Positions 1 to 7,342 are shown, counted from the first letter of the stretch. The stretch: DNA of 17,849 nt from JAVBNC01 sp031551765 (GCA_031551765.1 JAVBNC010000084.1:1-17849), one strand, 5' to 3'. A program made the numbers and translations. The notes: generated by a model not told the origin, from the letters alone.

Positions 1-76
1 ACGCCAATCTTGCGGCAAGGATTTGAAGACAAATCCTTGCAGAGCAGTTGAACATTTTCAATGTTCAACTGCTCTA
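1..76. repeat. TA-flanked structured repeat, copy 1 (cut by window edge)
   Basis: This is the right-hand 76 bases of the element seen complete at 16413-16539; the two differ at one base (position 11). It carries the second long hairpin (GCAAGGATTTG, AAGA loop, CAAATCCTTGC) and the terminal 16-bp hairpin with a TTC loop, and ends in TA at 75-76. The reverse complement of 74-76 is TAG, the stop codon of the regulator gene at 74-742, so that gene ends exactly at the element boundary. The left part lies outside the window. Confidence 0.9.
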
Positions 77-742
77 GAACATCCGCGCGTAGCGGCGCAA
101 AATGTGCTTTTTGGTGCTGCGCATGTGCGCGCGGGCGTGGCGTTCCGCGCCGGTCGCGTCCTGTCGGACGACGCAATCCACTATGCGGCGGTGTTCCGCC
201 AGGGTGTTGCGGCTTTCCTTGCCCACGGTGAGCAGCCGGTACGACAGAGTGGCGCTTTGCGCGAACACCCTGGCCAAAAGGTCCAGCAACGCGCTGTTTT
301 CCGCGGCCCGGAAAATGGCCATGTGCAGTTCCCTGGCCAGGCCGTAGAACGGGGCGCCCTGGTGGTTGTCCTCGTTTTCCATGGCCCGGAGCAGGGCCGT
401 CAGGTGTTCCGCATCCTCCCAGCTTCTGCGCTCCGCCGCAAGGCGCGCGGCCATGCCTTCCAGCACTTCGCGTATTTCCAGAAGCTCCAGGGCGTGCTGC
501 AAACTGATGGTGCGCACGGAAAGGCCGCGCTTGGTGCTGCGTTCCAGAAAGCCGTCGGTTTCCAGACGCTGCAAAGCCCAGCGCACCGGGGAACGGCTCA
601 TGCCCAGCTGGGCGGCCACGTCGCGTTCCACAATCCGCGTGCCCGGCGGGTATTCGCCGCGTAGAATGCCCTCTTTCAACGCGTGGTAGGCCGCTTTGTC
701 CAGGTCTTTGCCGGCGGCGTGGGAAGAAGGATCGTTCATCAT
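74..742 (-). CDS. GntR-family transcriptional regulator, FadR subfamily (FCD domain)
   Basis: This is a 222-residue protein of usual FadR-subfamily length. Residues about 15-75 form the winged helix-turn-helix, with the typical stretch QLGMSRSPVRWALQRLETDG as recognition helix and following wing. Residues about 85-210 fit the all-helical FCD effector domain; His140, His184 and His206 sit where that family places its metal or carboxylate ligands. Such proteins bind palindromic DNA and release it on binding a small organic acid or metabolite; the ligand cannot be read from this sequence. The start is one of two adjacent ATG codons (742 or 739), with no clear Shine-Dalgarno and a short leader from the promoter proposed at 761-789. 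The stop codon comes from the inserted repeat, so the original C-terminus may have been different. It diverges from trmI, but there is no reason to think trmI is its target. Confidence 0.9.
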   Translation of the reverse strand: MMNDPSSHAAGKDLDKAAYHALKEGILRGEYPPGTRIVERDVAAQLGMSRSPVRWALQRLETDGFLERSTKRGLSVRTISLQHALELLEIREVLEGMAARLAAERRSWEDAEHLTALLRAMENEDNHQGAPFYGLARELHMAIFRAAENSALLDLLARVFAQSATLSYRLLTVGKESRNTLAEHRRIVDCVVRQDATGAERHARAHMRSTKKHILRRYARMF

Positions 743-760
743 GGCCCGGTCGGTGACAGC

Positions 761-789
761 GTTACACGGAATGCCATATGGGATGCCAA
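761..789 (-). promoter_or_regulatory. Candidate promoter of the GntR gene with palindromic spacer
   Basis: On the minus strand there is TTGGCA (784-789), a 17-bp spacer and TGTAAC (761-766), a fair sigma-70 match about 19 bp before the start codon. The spacer contains the perfect palindrome CCATATGG (774-781). A further inverted repeat, GCATA-TAC-TATGC, lies at 809-821. Either could be an autoregulatory operator; this is inference from position only. Confidence 0.4.
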
Positions 790-878
790 AAGTACTGGTT
801 AGCGTCTAGCATATACTATGCCCCCGGCCGTGCCAATGCTTTTTTCCCATCCGCGCGGCTCTTCCGCCCCTTCCTTTC

Positions 879-907
879 TTGACAGGGCGGCCCTGCGCTT
901 GTAGCAC
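879..907 (+). promoter_or_regulatory. Candidate promoter of trmI
   Basis: A perfect -35 TTGACA (879-884) is followed after 17 bp by TAGCAC (902-907), a weak -10. It lies about 60 bp before the trmI start and is the best match in the divergent intergenic region. Confidence 0.4.
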
Positions 908-968
908 AGCTTTTCAATAAATTTGCGGCCTGCCGTTGAAGGATTCCTTCAGCGCGGGCGGAGGAACC

Positions 969-1853
969 ATGCCGGCATACGGAGAACTCGCCATTCTGGT
1001 CAGCCCCAAGGGCAAGCGCCACCTGCGCCGCCTTAGCCCAGGGGACGACATGCACACCACCCACGGCGTTCTGGCCGTGGAAGACCTTGTGGCCGCCGAA
1101 TACGGCAGCGAAGTTCCCACCCGCCAGGGCGTGCCCTTCCGGGTCATGCGGCCCACGCTTTACGACCTGGTGCGCGGCGTGCGCCGCCAGACCCAGGTCC
1201 TCTACCCCAAGGATATCGGCTATATCTGCATGCGTCTCGGCGTGGGCAACGGCACGCGGGTCATCGAAGCCGGGTCCGGTTCCGGCAGCCTCACCCTGGC
1301 CCTGTCCTGGTTCAGCGGCGAAAAAGGCCACGTCTACACCTACGAAGCCCGCGAGGAATTCTACAAGCTCTGCCGCCGCAACCTGGACTGGGCGGGCGTG
1401 GGCCACAACGTCACCCAGCATCTGCGCGACATAGCGGAAGGGTTCGACCAGACCGACGCCGACGCCCTGTTCCTGGACGTGCGCACCCCCTGGGAATACC
1501 TGGACCAGATCCTGGCCGCCGTGCGCCCCGGCGGGGCCTATGCTTTCCTGGTCCCCACCGTGGACCAGATCTCCCAGTTGCTGCGCGGCATGGAAACCCG
1601 CCCCTTTGACGATATCAGCGTCGAAGAGGTCCTCATCCGCCGCTGGAAACCCCTGGCCGACCGCCTGCGGCCGGAAGACCGCATGATCGGACACACCGGC
1701 TTCCTCATCTTCGCCCGCAAACAGGAACGCTCCGAAGCCTTCGAAGCCCTCAAACCCAAAGGCACCCGCGAACGCAAACAAGAAGCCGCCCGCCGCGAAC
1801 GCCTGGGGTTGGACGATATGGATGAGTGTGCTGATGGCGGGGAAGAGTGCTGA
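969..1853 (+). CDS. trmI: tRNA (adenine-N1)-methyltransferase TrmI
   Basis: This is a SAM-dependent enzyme that methylates N1 of A58 in the T-loop of tRNA; bacterial TrmI acts as a homotetramer. The 294-residue protein has the family layout: a small N-terminal beta domain (residues 1 to about 60), the signature QTQVLYPKDIGYI before the Rossmann fold, SAM motif I as EAGSGSGSLTLAL, and the DALFLDVRTPWEYL stretch matching the active-site Asp region. The C-terminal tail is charged (about 262-294, rich in Lys, Arg and Glu). ATG 969 was chosen because CGGAGGA lies just upstream; an in-frame TTG at 936 has no such site. The gene stands alone, with its own candidate promoter before it and a 19-bp perfect hairpin just after its stop. 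Confidence 0.93.
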   Translation: MPAYGELAILVSPKGKRHLRRLSPGDDMHTTHGVLAVEDLVAAEYGSEVPTRQGVPFRVMRPTLYDLVRGVRRQTQVLYPKDIGYICMRLGVGNGTRVIEAGSGSGSLTLALSWFSGEKGHVYTYEAREEFYKLCRRNLDWAGVGHNVTQHLRDIAEGFDQTDADALFLDVRTPWEYLDQILAAVRPGGAYAFLVPTVDQISQLLRGMETRPFDDISVEEVLIRRWKPLADRLRPEDRMIGHTGFLIFARKQERSEAFEALKPKGTRERKQEAARRERLGLDDMDECADGGEEC

Positions 1854-1861
1854 CGCGACGC

Positions 1862-1913
1862 CCGGAGGAGGGGAAACCCCATTTTTGTAAAAAAGGGGTT
1901 TCCCCTCCTCCGG
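1862..1913 (+). terminator. Long perfect hairpin after trmI
   Basis: A 19-bp perfect stem (1862-1880 with 1895-1913) closes a 14-base loop of A and T plus one G. It starts 9 bp after the trmI stop. There is no T-run after the stem, so Rho-independent termination is not certain; it may equally protect the 3' end of the mRNA. The 18 bases 1857-1874 recur exactly at 13041-13058, just after the queH stop, so this is a repeated 3'-end module. Confidence 0.55.
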
Positions 1914-2139
1914 ACGCCCGCGTCGGATGACGGCCGGTCCGCCGTCCTGGCGGACACGGCCTCTCGCGGCGGGATGTAGTGCAGGGTACGCAAGCCGCCG
2001 GCGGGCGCGACCGCCGGCTCGGTGCGTGGACATGCGTTTTTCTTCCGCCCCGCCGCTCCGCAGCCCCCCGTCCTGTGGGGCGAGTTGTGCTGGCACCGGG
2101 GGAGAGGCTCTTGCTGACGCGGCGCACATCTTTATATTT
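1914..2139. other. Intergenic stretch with two GC-rich hairpins, no gene seen
   Basis: No credible coding frame is visible between the trmI hairpin and the prfC leader. Two perfect inverted repeats occur: GTCCGCC with GGCGGAC (1937-1943/1949-1955) and GCCGGCGG with CCGCCGGC (1997-2004/2011-2018). The last 30 bases hold the candidate prfC promoter. The long open frames here on the minus strand are products of high GC. Confidence 0.5.
2111..2138 (+). promoter_or_regulatory. Candidate promoter of prfC
   Basis: TTGCTG (2111-2116), a 16-bp spacer and TATATT (2133-2138, 5 of 6 consensus). Transcription would begin near 2145, so the 84-bp repeat at 2140-2223 would make up nearly the whole prfC leader RNA. 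Confidence 0.5.
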
Positions 2140-2223
2140 ACCCTGAATGGGTTCCAAGGGCGCTAGCCCTTGGCGGGTGCAGGGCAGCGCCCTGCTTCGA
2201 CTCTTAATTGGCTTCGACAAAAT
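2140..2223 (+). repeat. 84-bp two-hairpin repeat, copy A (prfC leader)
   Basis: It begins ACCCTGAA and ends GGCTTCGACAAAAT. Hairpin 1 is CCAAGGGC, loop GCTA, GCCCTTGG (2154-2173); hairpin 2 is GCAGGGC, loop AGC, GCCCTGC (2179-2195). It aligns without gaps over 84 bases with 13180-13263 upstream of hemW, and its core recurs inverted at 14477-14530. The innermost pair of hairpin 1 is C-G here and G-C in copy B, a compensatory change. Both full copies have the same orientation and end just before a start codon. Confidence 0.85.
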
Positions 2224-2233
2224 AGGATTTACG

Positions 2234-3835
2234 ATGAGCTTTGAAGATACGTTGCGCCGGGAGATAGCCAGACGCCGGACTTTCGGGATTATCAGCCACC
2301 CGGACGCGGGCAAAACGACGCTTACCGAAAAGTTGCTGTTGTTCGGCGGCGCTATTCAGATGGCGGGCACGGTCAAGGCGCGCAAGGCTTCGCGGCACGC
2401 GACCTCGGACTGGATGGCCATGGAGCGGGAACGGGGTATTTCCGTGACCAGCTCGGTCATGAAGTTCAGTTACCGGGACTATGAGGTCAATCTGCTGGAC
2501 ACGCCGGGCCACCAGGACTTTTCCGAGGATACCTACCGGGTGCTGACGGCCGTGGATTCCGCGCTGCTCGTTATTGACTCGGCCAAGGGCGTGGAAACCC
2601 AGACTAAAAAGCTGATGGATGTGTGCCGGTTACGGGCCACCCCGATCATGACTTTTATCAACAAACTGGACCGGGAAGGGCTGTCTCCTCTGGACGTGAT
2701 GGCGGACATTGAGGAGCACCTTAAAATCGAATGCGTGCCGCTGACCTGGCCCATCGGCATGGGGAAGAGCTTCAAGGGCACCTATGATATTCTGAAAGGT
2801 GAGCTGCAGCTGTTTTCACCCACGCACGGCGGCAAAAAATTGGAAGCCCTGGTCAGCATCAAGGGCGTGGACGACCCGCTGCTGGACGAGCATTTGGGCG
2901 GCGACGCGGCGGAACAGCTGCGCCTGGACCTGGCCCTGCTGGCGGAAGCGGGTACGCCGTTTGATAAGGAAAAGTATCTGGCCGGGGAACAGACCCCGGT
3001 GTTTTTCGGCAGCGCCATCAACAACTTCGGGGTGCGGGAACTGCTGGATACCTTTGCGGAACTGGCCCCGGCCCCCAAGGCCCGGCCCACGCAAACCCGC
3101 ATGGTCAGCCCGGACGAGCCGGAATTCAGCGGCGTGGTCTTTAAAATCCAGGCCAACATGGACAAGGCCCACCGCGACCGCATCGCGTTTTTGCGGGTCT
3201 GTTCCGGCTGCTTCACCAAGGGCATGAAACTGTTCCACCACCGTACGGGCAAGGAAATCGCGGTCAACAACGCCACCATTTTTATGGCCCAGGACCGGGC
3301 CGGGGTGGAAGAAGCCTGGCCGGGCGACATCATGGGCCTGCCCAACCACGGCACCATCAAAATCGGCGATACGTTCACGCAAGGGAAAGAGCCGCTGAAA
3401 TTCACGGGCATTCCCAGTTTCGCGCCGGAACACTTCCGCCGGGTGCGGCTGAAAGACCCGCTCAAGGCCAAGCAGCTGCAAAAGGGCCTGGAGCAGCTGG
3501 CGGAAGAGGGCGCGGTGCAGCTGTTCCGCCCCCTGGTCAACAACGACTATATACTGGGCGCGGTGGGCGTGCTGCAGTTCGACGTCATCATCTCCCGCCT
3601 GGCGGACGAGTACAACGTCAACGCCGTGTACGAACATGTGAACACCGAAACGGCCCGCTGGGTGGCTTCCGAGGACAAGGTCCAGTTCGCGGATTTCAAG
3701 GATTATTACAATCAGGACCTGGCCCTGGACGCGGAAGGGGCGCTGGCCTACCTTGCCCCCAACCCCTGGAAGCTGGAATCGGCCATGGAACGCTACCCCA
3801 AGGTGGAATTCCGCACCACGCGGGAAATCAGCTAA
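2234..3835 (+). CDS. prfC: Peptide chain release factor 3 (RF3)
   Basis: RF3 is the translational GTPase that removes RF1 or RF2 from the ribosome after peptide release. The 533-residue protein is close to the E. coli length. Visible motifs are the P-loop HPDAGKTTLTEK near residues 18-29, the switch I region ending in ERERGISVTSS, switch II DTPGHQDFSED, and the guanine motif NKLD. A beta-barrel domain II (about 280-380) and the RF3-type C-terminal domain follow. The start ATG has only a modest AGGA site 7 bases upstream and sits 10 bases after the end of the copy A repeat. An upstream in-frame start at 2147 would translate the repeat itself and is rejected. The next transcription unit begins almost at once: a TTGACA lies 6 bp after the stop. 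Confidence 0.97.
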   Translation: MSFEDTLRREIARRRTFGIISHPDAGKTTLTEKLLLFGGAIQMAGTVKARKASRHATSDWMAMERERGISVTSSVMKFSYRDYEVNLLDTPGHQDFSEDTYRVLTAVDSALLVIDSAKGVETQTKKLMDVCRLRATPIMTFINKLDREGLSPLDVMADIEEHLKIECVPLTWPIGMGKSFKGTYDILKGELQLFSPTHGGKKLEALVSIKGVDDPLLDEHLGGDAAEQLRLDLALLAEAGTPFDKEKYLAGEQTPVFFGSAINNFGVRELLDTFAELAPAPKARPTQTRMVSPDEPEFSGVVFKIQANMDKAHRDRIAFLRVCSGCFTKGMKLFHHRTGKEIAVNNATIFMAQDRAGVEEAWPGDIMGLPNHGTIKIGDTFTQGKEPLKFTGIPSFAPEHFRRVRLKDPLKAKQLQKGLEQLAEEGAVQLFRPLVNNDYILGAVGVLQFDVIISRLADEYNVNAVYEHVNTETARWVASEDKVQFADFKDYYNQDLALDAEGALAYLAPNPWKLESAMERYPKVEFRTTREIS

Positions 3836-3841
3836 GATTTC

Positions 3842-3871
3842 TTGACAAAGCCTCTCTCCCGGAGATAGACG
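3842..3871 (+). promoter_or_regulatory. Candidate promoter of the ilvBN attenuator/operon
   Basis: A perfect -35 TTGACA (3842-3847) is followed after 18 bp by TAGACG (3866-3871), a weak -10. It lies just downstream of prfC and 22 bp before the leader peptide start, as expected for an operon with its own leader. Confidence 0.4.
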
Positions 3872-3892
3872 GGAAGTGCAAGGACTATACGT

Positions 3893-3976
3893 ATGAACTC
3901 AAACCTCATTTGCTCCTCCCTCGCGGGCCTGGTTATCGCCATTATCGTATCGGGCGATTCTATAGTCGCGTTGTAG
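3893..3976 (+). CDS. Branched-chain amino acid-rich leader peptide (ivbL-like) of ilvBN
   Basis: This is a 27-codon reading frame, too short for ordinary gene calling, with AAGGA (3880-3884) at a good distance before its ATG. Its product has 12 Leu/Ile/Val residues in 27 (4 Leu, 5 Ile, 3 Val), with the dense run LVIAIIV at residues 13-19 and IVAL before the stop. It lies between a TTGACA promoter element and a strong intrinsic terminator, which is followed by the acetohydroxyacid synthase genes. That is the arrangement of classical amino acid attenuators such as E. coli ivbL upstream of ilvBN. When charged Ile, Leu or Val tRNA is scarce, a ribosome would stall on these codons and alter the downstream RNA fold. 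Peptide and position are read directly; the regulatory role is inference from the known mechanism. I could not fix the antiterminator pairing by eye. Confidence 0.85.
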   Translation: MNSNLICSSLAGLVIAIIVSGDSIVAL

Positions 3977-4003
3977 CAGGGATAAACGAGGCACGACAAA
4001 GCC

Positions 4004-4041
4004 ACACCCCCGCGGGCGCGACCGGCGGGGGTGTTCTTTTT
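4004..4041 (+). terminator. Attenuator terminator of the ilvBN leader
   Basis: A perfect 10-bp stem, ACACCCCCGC (4004-4013) with GCGGGGGTGT (4025-4034), is followed directly by a T-rich run (4034-4041). It lies 27 bases after the leader peptide stop and 58 bases before ilvB, so it would block the operon unless an alternative fold prevents it. Confidence 0.88.
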
Positions 4042-4099
4042 CGGGCGAACAGCCCGCCGGGCCGGACCCAGGGGCCGCAGGCACAGGAGGCCTGCAGCC

Positions 4100-5776
4100 A
4101 TGACCCGTATGTCTGGAGCCGAAATTACCATCGCGCTGTTGGAGCGCCAGGGCATTACCCGCATCGCCGGCATTCCCGGCGGCTGCAACCTGCCCCTGTA
4201 TGACGCGCTCTCCCGCAGCAAACGTATCCGCCATATTCTTGCCCGCCACGAACAGGGGGCGGGCTTTATCGCCCAGGGCATGGCCCGCGCCGGGGGCGGG
4301 GTGGGCGTGTTTTTCGCCACCTCGGGACCGGGCGCCACCAACGCCCTGACCGCCCTTGCCGACGCCCGGCTGGATTCCGTGCCCGTCATCTGCATCACCG
4401 GCCAGGTGCCGCTGGGCATGATCGGCACGGACGCCTTCCAGGAAGTGGACATGTACGGCATGTCCCTGCCGGTGGCCAAGCACAACTACCTGGTGCGCGC
4501 GCCGGAAGAACTTTTGCGCGTCATCCCGGAAGCCTTCCGCATTGCCGCCGGGGGGCGGCCCGGCCCGGTGCTCATCGATATCCCCAAAGACGTGCAGGCC
4601 GCTGTCCTGGACCTGCCCTGTCTGCCCGAACCCGGCGCGCCGGAAACGCCCCCGGAACCGGACCCGGCACGGACAGCCGAAGCCGCGGAGCGCATCAACC
4701 GCTCCAGGCGGCCCGTTCTGCTGCTGGGCGGGGGAGCCGCTTTCCCGGAAGCCTCCCGGCAGGCCCTGGCCCTGGCGGAAAGCTTCAGCATTCCGGTGGC
4801 CGTGTCCTTGCGCGGCCTGGGGGCCGTTCCGCACGACCATCCGCTTTGCCTGGGCATGATCGGCATGCACGGGACGCGGCACGCCAACCTGCTGCTGGAG
4901 GAATGCGGCCTGCTCATCGCGGCCGGGTGCCGCCTCAGCGACCGCAGCACAGGCCGCCTGGAGGGCTTCTGCCCCCGGGCGGAACTCATCCATATCGACC
5001 TGGACGCGGGCGAAGTGGGCAAACTCCGCGCGCCGCACACCGGGATCATAGCGGACTCGGGCCGCGCCCTGGCCGCCATAGCGGGCCGGCTCAGCGCGCA
5101 GGACCGCGCCCCCTGGCTCGCCCGCGCGGCGGAACTGAAAGCCCGCACCCCGGCCTTTCCCGGCCTGAACGACCCGCTCACGCCCTACGGCATCATACTC
5201 TGCGCCGCCTCGTTCCTGAACGAGAGTGCCCTCATCACCACGGACGTGGGCCAGCACCAGATGCGCACGGCCCAGGCCTATCCCTTCCGGCGTCCGGGGC
5301 AGTGGCTGACTTCCGCCGGGCTGGGAACCATGGGCTTCGGTCTTCCGGCGGCCATAGGCGCGGCCCTGGAACGCCCTGAAAGCACGGTGGTCTGCTTCAG
5401 CGGCGACGGCAGTTTGCTGATGAACATTCAGGAGCTGGCCACCGCCGCCGAGGAAGGGGTCAACGTCAAAATCATCGTCAGCAACAACAGCGGCCTGGGC
5501 CTGGTGCTCCAGCAGCAGGAACTGTTTTTCGGCCGCCGCCTGTTCGGCTCCCGCTATGCCGGGGGCACGGATTTCGTGCGCATAGCCAAAGCCTTCGGCG
5601 TCCCGGCCGTGAACCTGAACACCAGCCGCGACCCGCTGCGCGCCCTGGAAAAAGCGCTGCGCGAACCGGGGCCCTGCCTGGTGGACCTTGCCGTCGCCCA
5701 GGGGGACAACGTGTTTCCCATGGTGCCGCCCGGAGCGGCCAACAGCCAAATGATAGAAGGGGAAGCCCATGCCTGA
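4100..5776 (+). CDS. ilvB: Acetohydroxyacid synthase large (catalytic) subunit
   Basis: This thiamine diphosphate enzyme joins pyruvate-derived hydroxyethyl to pyruvate or 2-oxobutyrate, the first common step of valine, leucine and isoleucine synthesis. The 558-residue protein has the three-domain layout. The N-terminal pyrimidine-binding domain carries catalytic Glu51 in ARHEQGAGF; a central domain (about 190-340) follows; the C-terminal domain carries the ThDP/Mg motif GDGS (435-438) through Asn462-Asn463. ATG 4100 was chosen for its AGGAGG site at 4085-4090; an earlier in-frame start at 4031 would lie in the attenuator terminator. ilvN overlaps the last 8 bases, and that gene is closest to the E. 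coli isozyme I small subunit. Together with the leader, this makes biosynthetic AHAS more likely than a catabolic acetolactate synthase or glyoxylate carboligase. Confidence 0.92.
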   Translation: MTRMSGAEITIALLERQGITRIAGIPGGCNLPLYDALSRSKRIRHILARHEQGAGFIAQGMARAGGGVGVFFATSGPGATNALTALADARLDSVPVICITGQVPLGMIGTDAFQEVDMYGMSLPVAKHNYLVRAPEELLRVIPEAFRIAAGGRPGPVLIDIPKDVQAAVLDLPCLPEPGAPETPPEPDPARTAEAAERINRSRRPVLLLGGGAAFPEASRQALALAESFSIPVAVSLRGLGAVPHDHPLCLGMIGMHGTRHANLLLEECGLLIAAGCRLSDRSTGRLEGFCPRAELIHIDLDAGEVGKLRAPHTGIIADSGRALAAIAGRLSAQDRAPWLARAAELKARTPAFPGLNDPLTPYGIILCAASFLNESALITTDVGQHQMRTAQAYPFRRPGQWLTSAGLGTMGFGLPAAIGAALERPESTVVCFSGDGSLLMNIQELATAAEEGVNVKIIVSNNSGLGLVLQQQELFFGRRLFGSRYAGGTDFVRIAKAFGVPAVNLNTSRDPLRALEKALREPGPCLVDLAVAQGDNVFPMVPPGAANSQMIEGEAHA

Positions 5777-6083
5777 CGCGCACCATACCGCCACCTGCCA
5801 GGCCCTGCGCCTGACCGTGAACAACCACCCCGGCGTCCTGTCCCACGTCTGCGGTCTGTTCGCCCGCCGGGCTTTCAACCTGCAGGGGGTCCTGGCCGCG
5901 CCGTTGGGAGATGGGGCCACCAGCATCATCTTATTGATAGTCAATGAAAACGGGAAGATGGAGCAGGTCATCCAGCAGGTGCGCAAACTCCACGACGTGT
6001 TGGAAGCACGCGTCACCACCTTGGACGCGGATGTGCTCACGCGCCTGGCGGAGCGCGTCACGCCGGAAAGCCCGAAAGTATGA
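5769..6083 (+). CDS. ilvN: Acetohydroxyacid synthase small (regulatory) subunit
   Basis: This is a 104-residue single ACT-domain protein, the short type of AHAS small subunit. Residues 17-40 contain NHPGVLSHVCGLFARRAFNL, which closely matches the equivalent stretch of E. coli IlvN from isozyme I. Such subunits raise catalytic activity and give feedback inhibition, chiefly by valine. The long IlvH-type C-terminal domain is absent, as in E. coli IlvN. The ATG overlaps the ilvB stop by 8 bases, so the pair is probably translationally coupled and co-transcribed under the attenuator. Confidence 0.93.
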   Translation: MPDAHHTATCQALRLTVNNHPGVLSHVCGLFARRAFNLQGVLAAPLGDGATSIILLIVNENGKMEQVIQQVRKLHDVLEARVTTLDADVLTRLAERVTPESPKV

Positions 6084-6232
6084 GGGAAGCTCCCCTCTTA
6101 CGTGGCAAAACGGACTCCGCAAGCTACGCCGCTCTGTAAATGTCGGAGATTGTCAGCGTGCGGATTTTCGTGCACAGTAACGGCAACTCGATAACCATTC
6201 CGGCCCTGCCGGTTTTAAGGAGGTTTACCCGC

Positions 6233-7342
6233 ATGTCCACTCTGCTTTCCGGCATCAAACCCACCCTGCTCATGGGCCCCGGTCCTTCCTGCGTGCCCGA
6301 TGAAGTGTACAAGGCCCTCGCCCTGCCCACTCTGGGGCACCTGGACCCCTATTTCATCCGCATCATGGACGAGATCAAGGGCAAACTGCAGCAGGTGATG
6401 CAGACCAGGAACAACGTCACCCTGCCCATGTCCGGCACGGGTTCCGCCGGCATGGAAACCTGCTTCGTCAACCTGGTGGAGCCGGGCGACCGCGTGCTGG
6501 TGTGCCTGAACGGCGTGTTCAGCTCCCGCATGCAGGACGTGGCCGAGCGCGTCGGCGCCAAGGTGGATGTCCTGAATTTCGAATGGGGCACCCCGGTGCT
6601 GGTGGACAAGGTGGCCGAGCAGCTGAAACAAGGCCCCTACAAAATCGTGGCCATGGTGCACGCGGAAACCTCCACCGGCGTGCTCAACCCGGTGCAGGCC
6701 GTGGGCGAGCTGGTCAAGAAAAGCGGCGCCCTGTTCCTGGTGGACTGCGTCACCAGCCTGGGCGCCATTCCCGTGGAAATGGACGCCTGGGGCATAGACG
6801 CCCTGTACAGCTGCACCCAGAAAGGCCTGGCCTGCCCTCCCGGCCTGGCCCCGGTTTCCTTCTCCCAAAAGGCCGTGGACGCGCTGAAAGCCCGCAAAAC
6901 CAAGGTTTCCAGCTGGTACCTGGATCTCTCCCTGCTCGTCAGCTACTGGGAAGGCAACAAGCGCGCCTACCACCACACCGCGCCTATCAACATGCTTTAC
7001 GCCCTGGACGCCGGTCTGGACCTGATCCTGAACGAAGGCCTGCCCGCCGTGTTCAAGCGCCACATGGACGTGCACCAGTACCTGGTGCAGGGCCTGGAAA
7101 AAATGGGCCTGCCCATGTTCGTGGCCCCGGAAGCCCGTCTGCCCCAGATCAACGCCGTCACCGTGCCCGCGGGCGTGGACGAAGCCGCCGTGCGCGACAA
7201 GCTGATCAAGCAGTACGACATTGAAATCGGCGCGGGCCTCGGCCCCCTGGCCGGGAAAATCTGGCGTATCGGCACCATGGGCCACACCGCCCGCAGGGAA
7301 AACGTGGACACGCTGCTTAAGGCTATGAAAACCTGCCTGTAA
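6233..7342 (+). CDS. Class V PLP-dependent aminotransferase (alanine-glyoxylate / serine-pyruvate type)
   Basis: This is a fold type I PLP enzyme of 369 residues. The N-terminal MGPGPS near residue 15 and the substrate-side stretch MSGTGSAGMET match alanine-glyoxylate aminotransferases. VDCVTSLGAIPVEMD carries the cofactor-ring Asp, and SCTQKGLACPPGLAP carries the Schiff-base Lys at residue 197. The C-terminal small domain ends with the usual WRIGTMGH stretch. These enzymes move an amino group between alanine or serine and glyoxylate, pyruvate or a related oxo acid; the exact substrate cannot be read here. ATG 6233 has an ideal AAGGAGGT 9-16 bases upstream. It follows ilvN by 149 bases with no strong terminator between, so partial read-through from ilvBN is possible. 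A strong terminator follows. Confidence 0.9.
   Translation: MSTLLSGIKPTLLMGPGPSCVPDEVYKALALPTLGHLDPYFIRIMDEIKGKLQQVMQTRNNVTLPMSGTGSAGMETCFVNLVEPGDRVLVCLNGVFSSRMQDVAERVGAKVDVLNFEWGTPVLVDKVAEQLKQGPYKIVAMVHAETSTGVLNPVQAVGELVKKSGALFLVDCVTSLGAIPVEMDAWGIDALYSCTQKGLACPPGLAPVSFSQKAVDALKARKTKVSSWYLDLSLLVSYWEGNKRAYHHTAPINMLYALDAGLDLILNEGLPAVFKRHMDVHQYLVQGLEKMGLPMFVAPEARLPQINAVTVPAGVDEAAVRDKLIKQYDIEIGAGLGPLAGKIWRIGTMGHTARRENVDTLLKAMKTCL

Noticed and set aside
23..664. Three open frames starting with the same peptide MKTNPCRAVEHFQCSTAL (from 23, 16486 and 16794)
   Set aside because: The shared peptide is only the repeat element read in one frame; the continuation differs each time and there is no ribosome site. 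The third runs into the YkuD-type gene, whose true start is 16965.
816..2129. Long minus-strand open frame opposite trmI
   Set aside because: The plus strand carries a clear TrmI with all motifs; the opposite frame is Gly/Ala-rich shadow sequence from high GC.
3922..4014. Pairing of 3922-3932 with 4002-4014 as the ilvBN antiterminator
   Set aside because: The helix is broken by a bulge and an internal loop, and a ribosome stalled at codons 13-19 would cover it, giving the wrong regulatory logic.
3899..6061. 720-codon minus-strand open frame opposite ilvBN
   Set aside because: It is antisense to well-recognised ilvB and ilvN and has no family motif; its length comes from codon bias.
6200..6216. 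CCGG-CCCTG-CCGG plus TTTT just before the aminotransferase ribosome site as a terminator of ilvBN
   Set aside because: The stem is only 4 bp with a short T-run; too weak to call.
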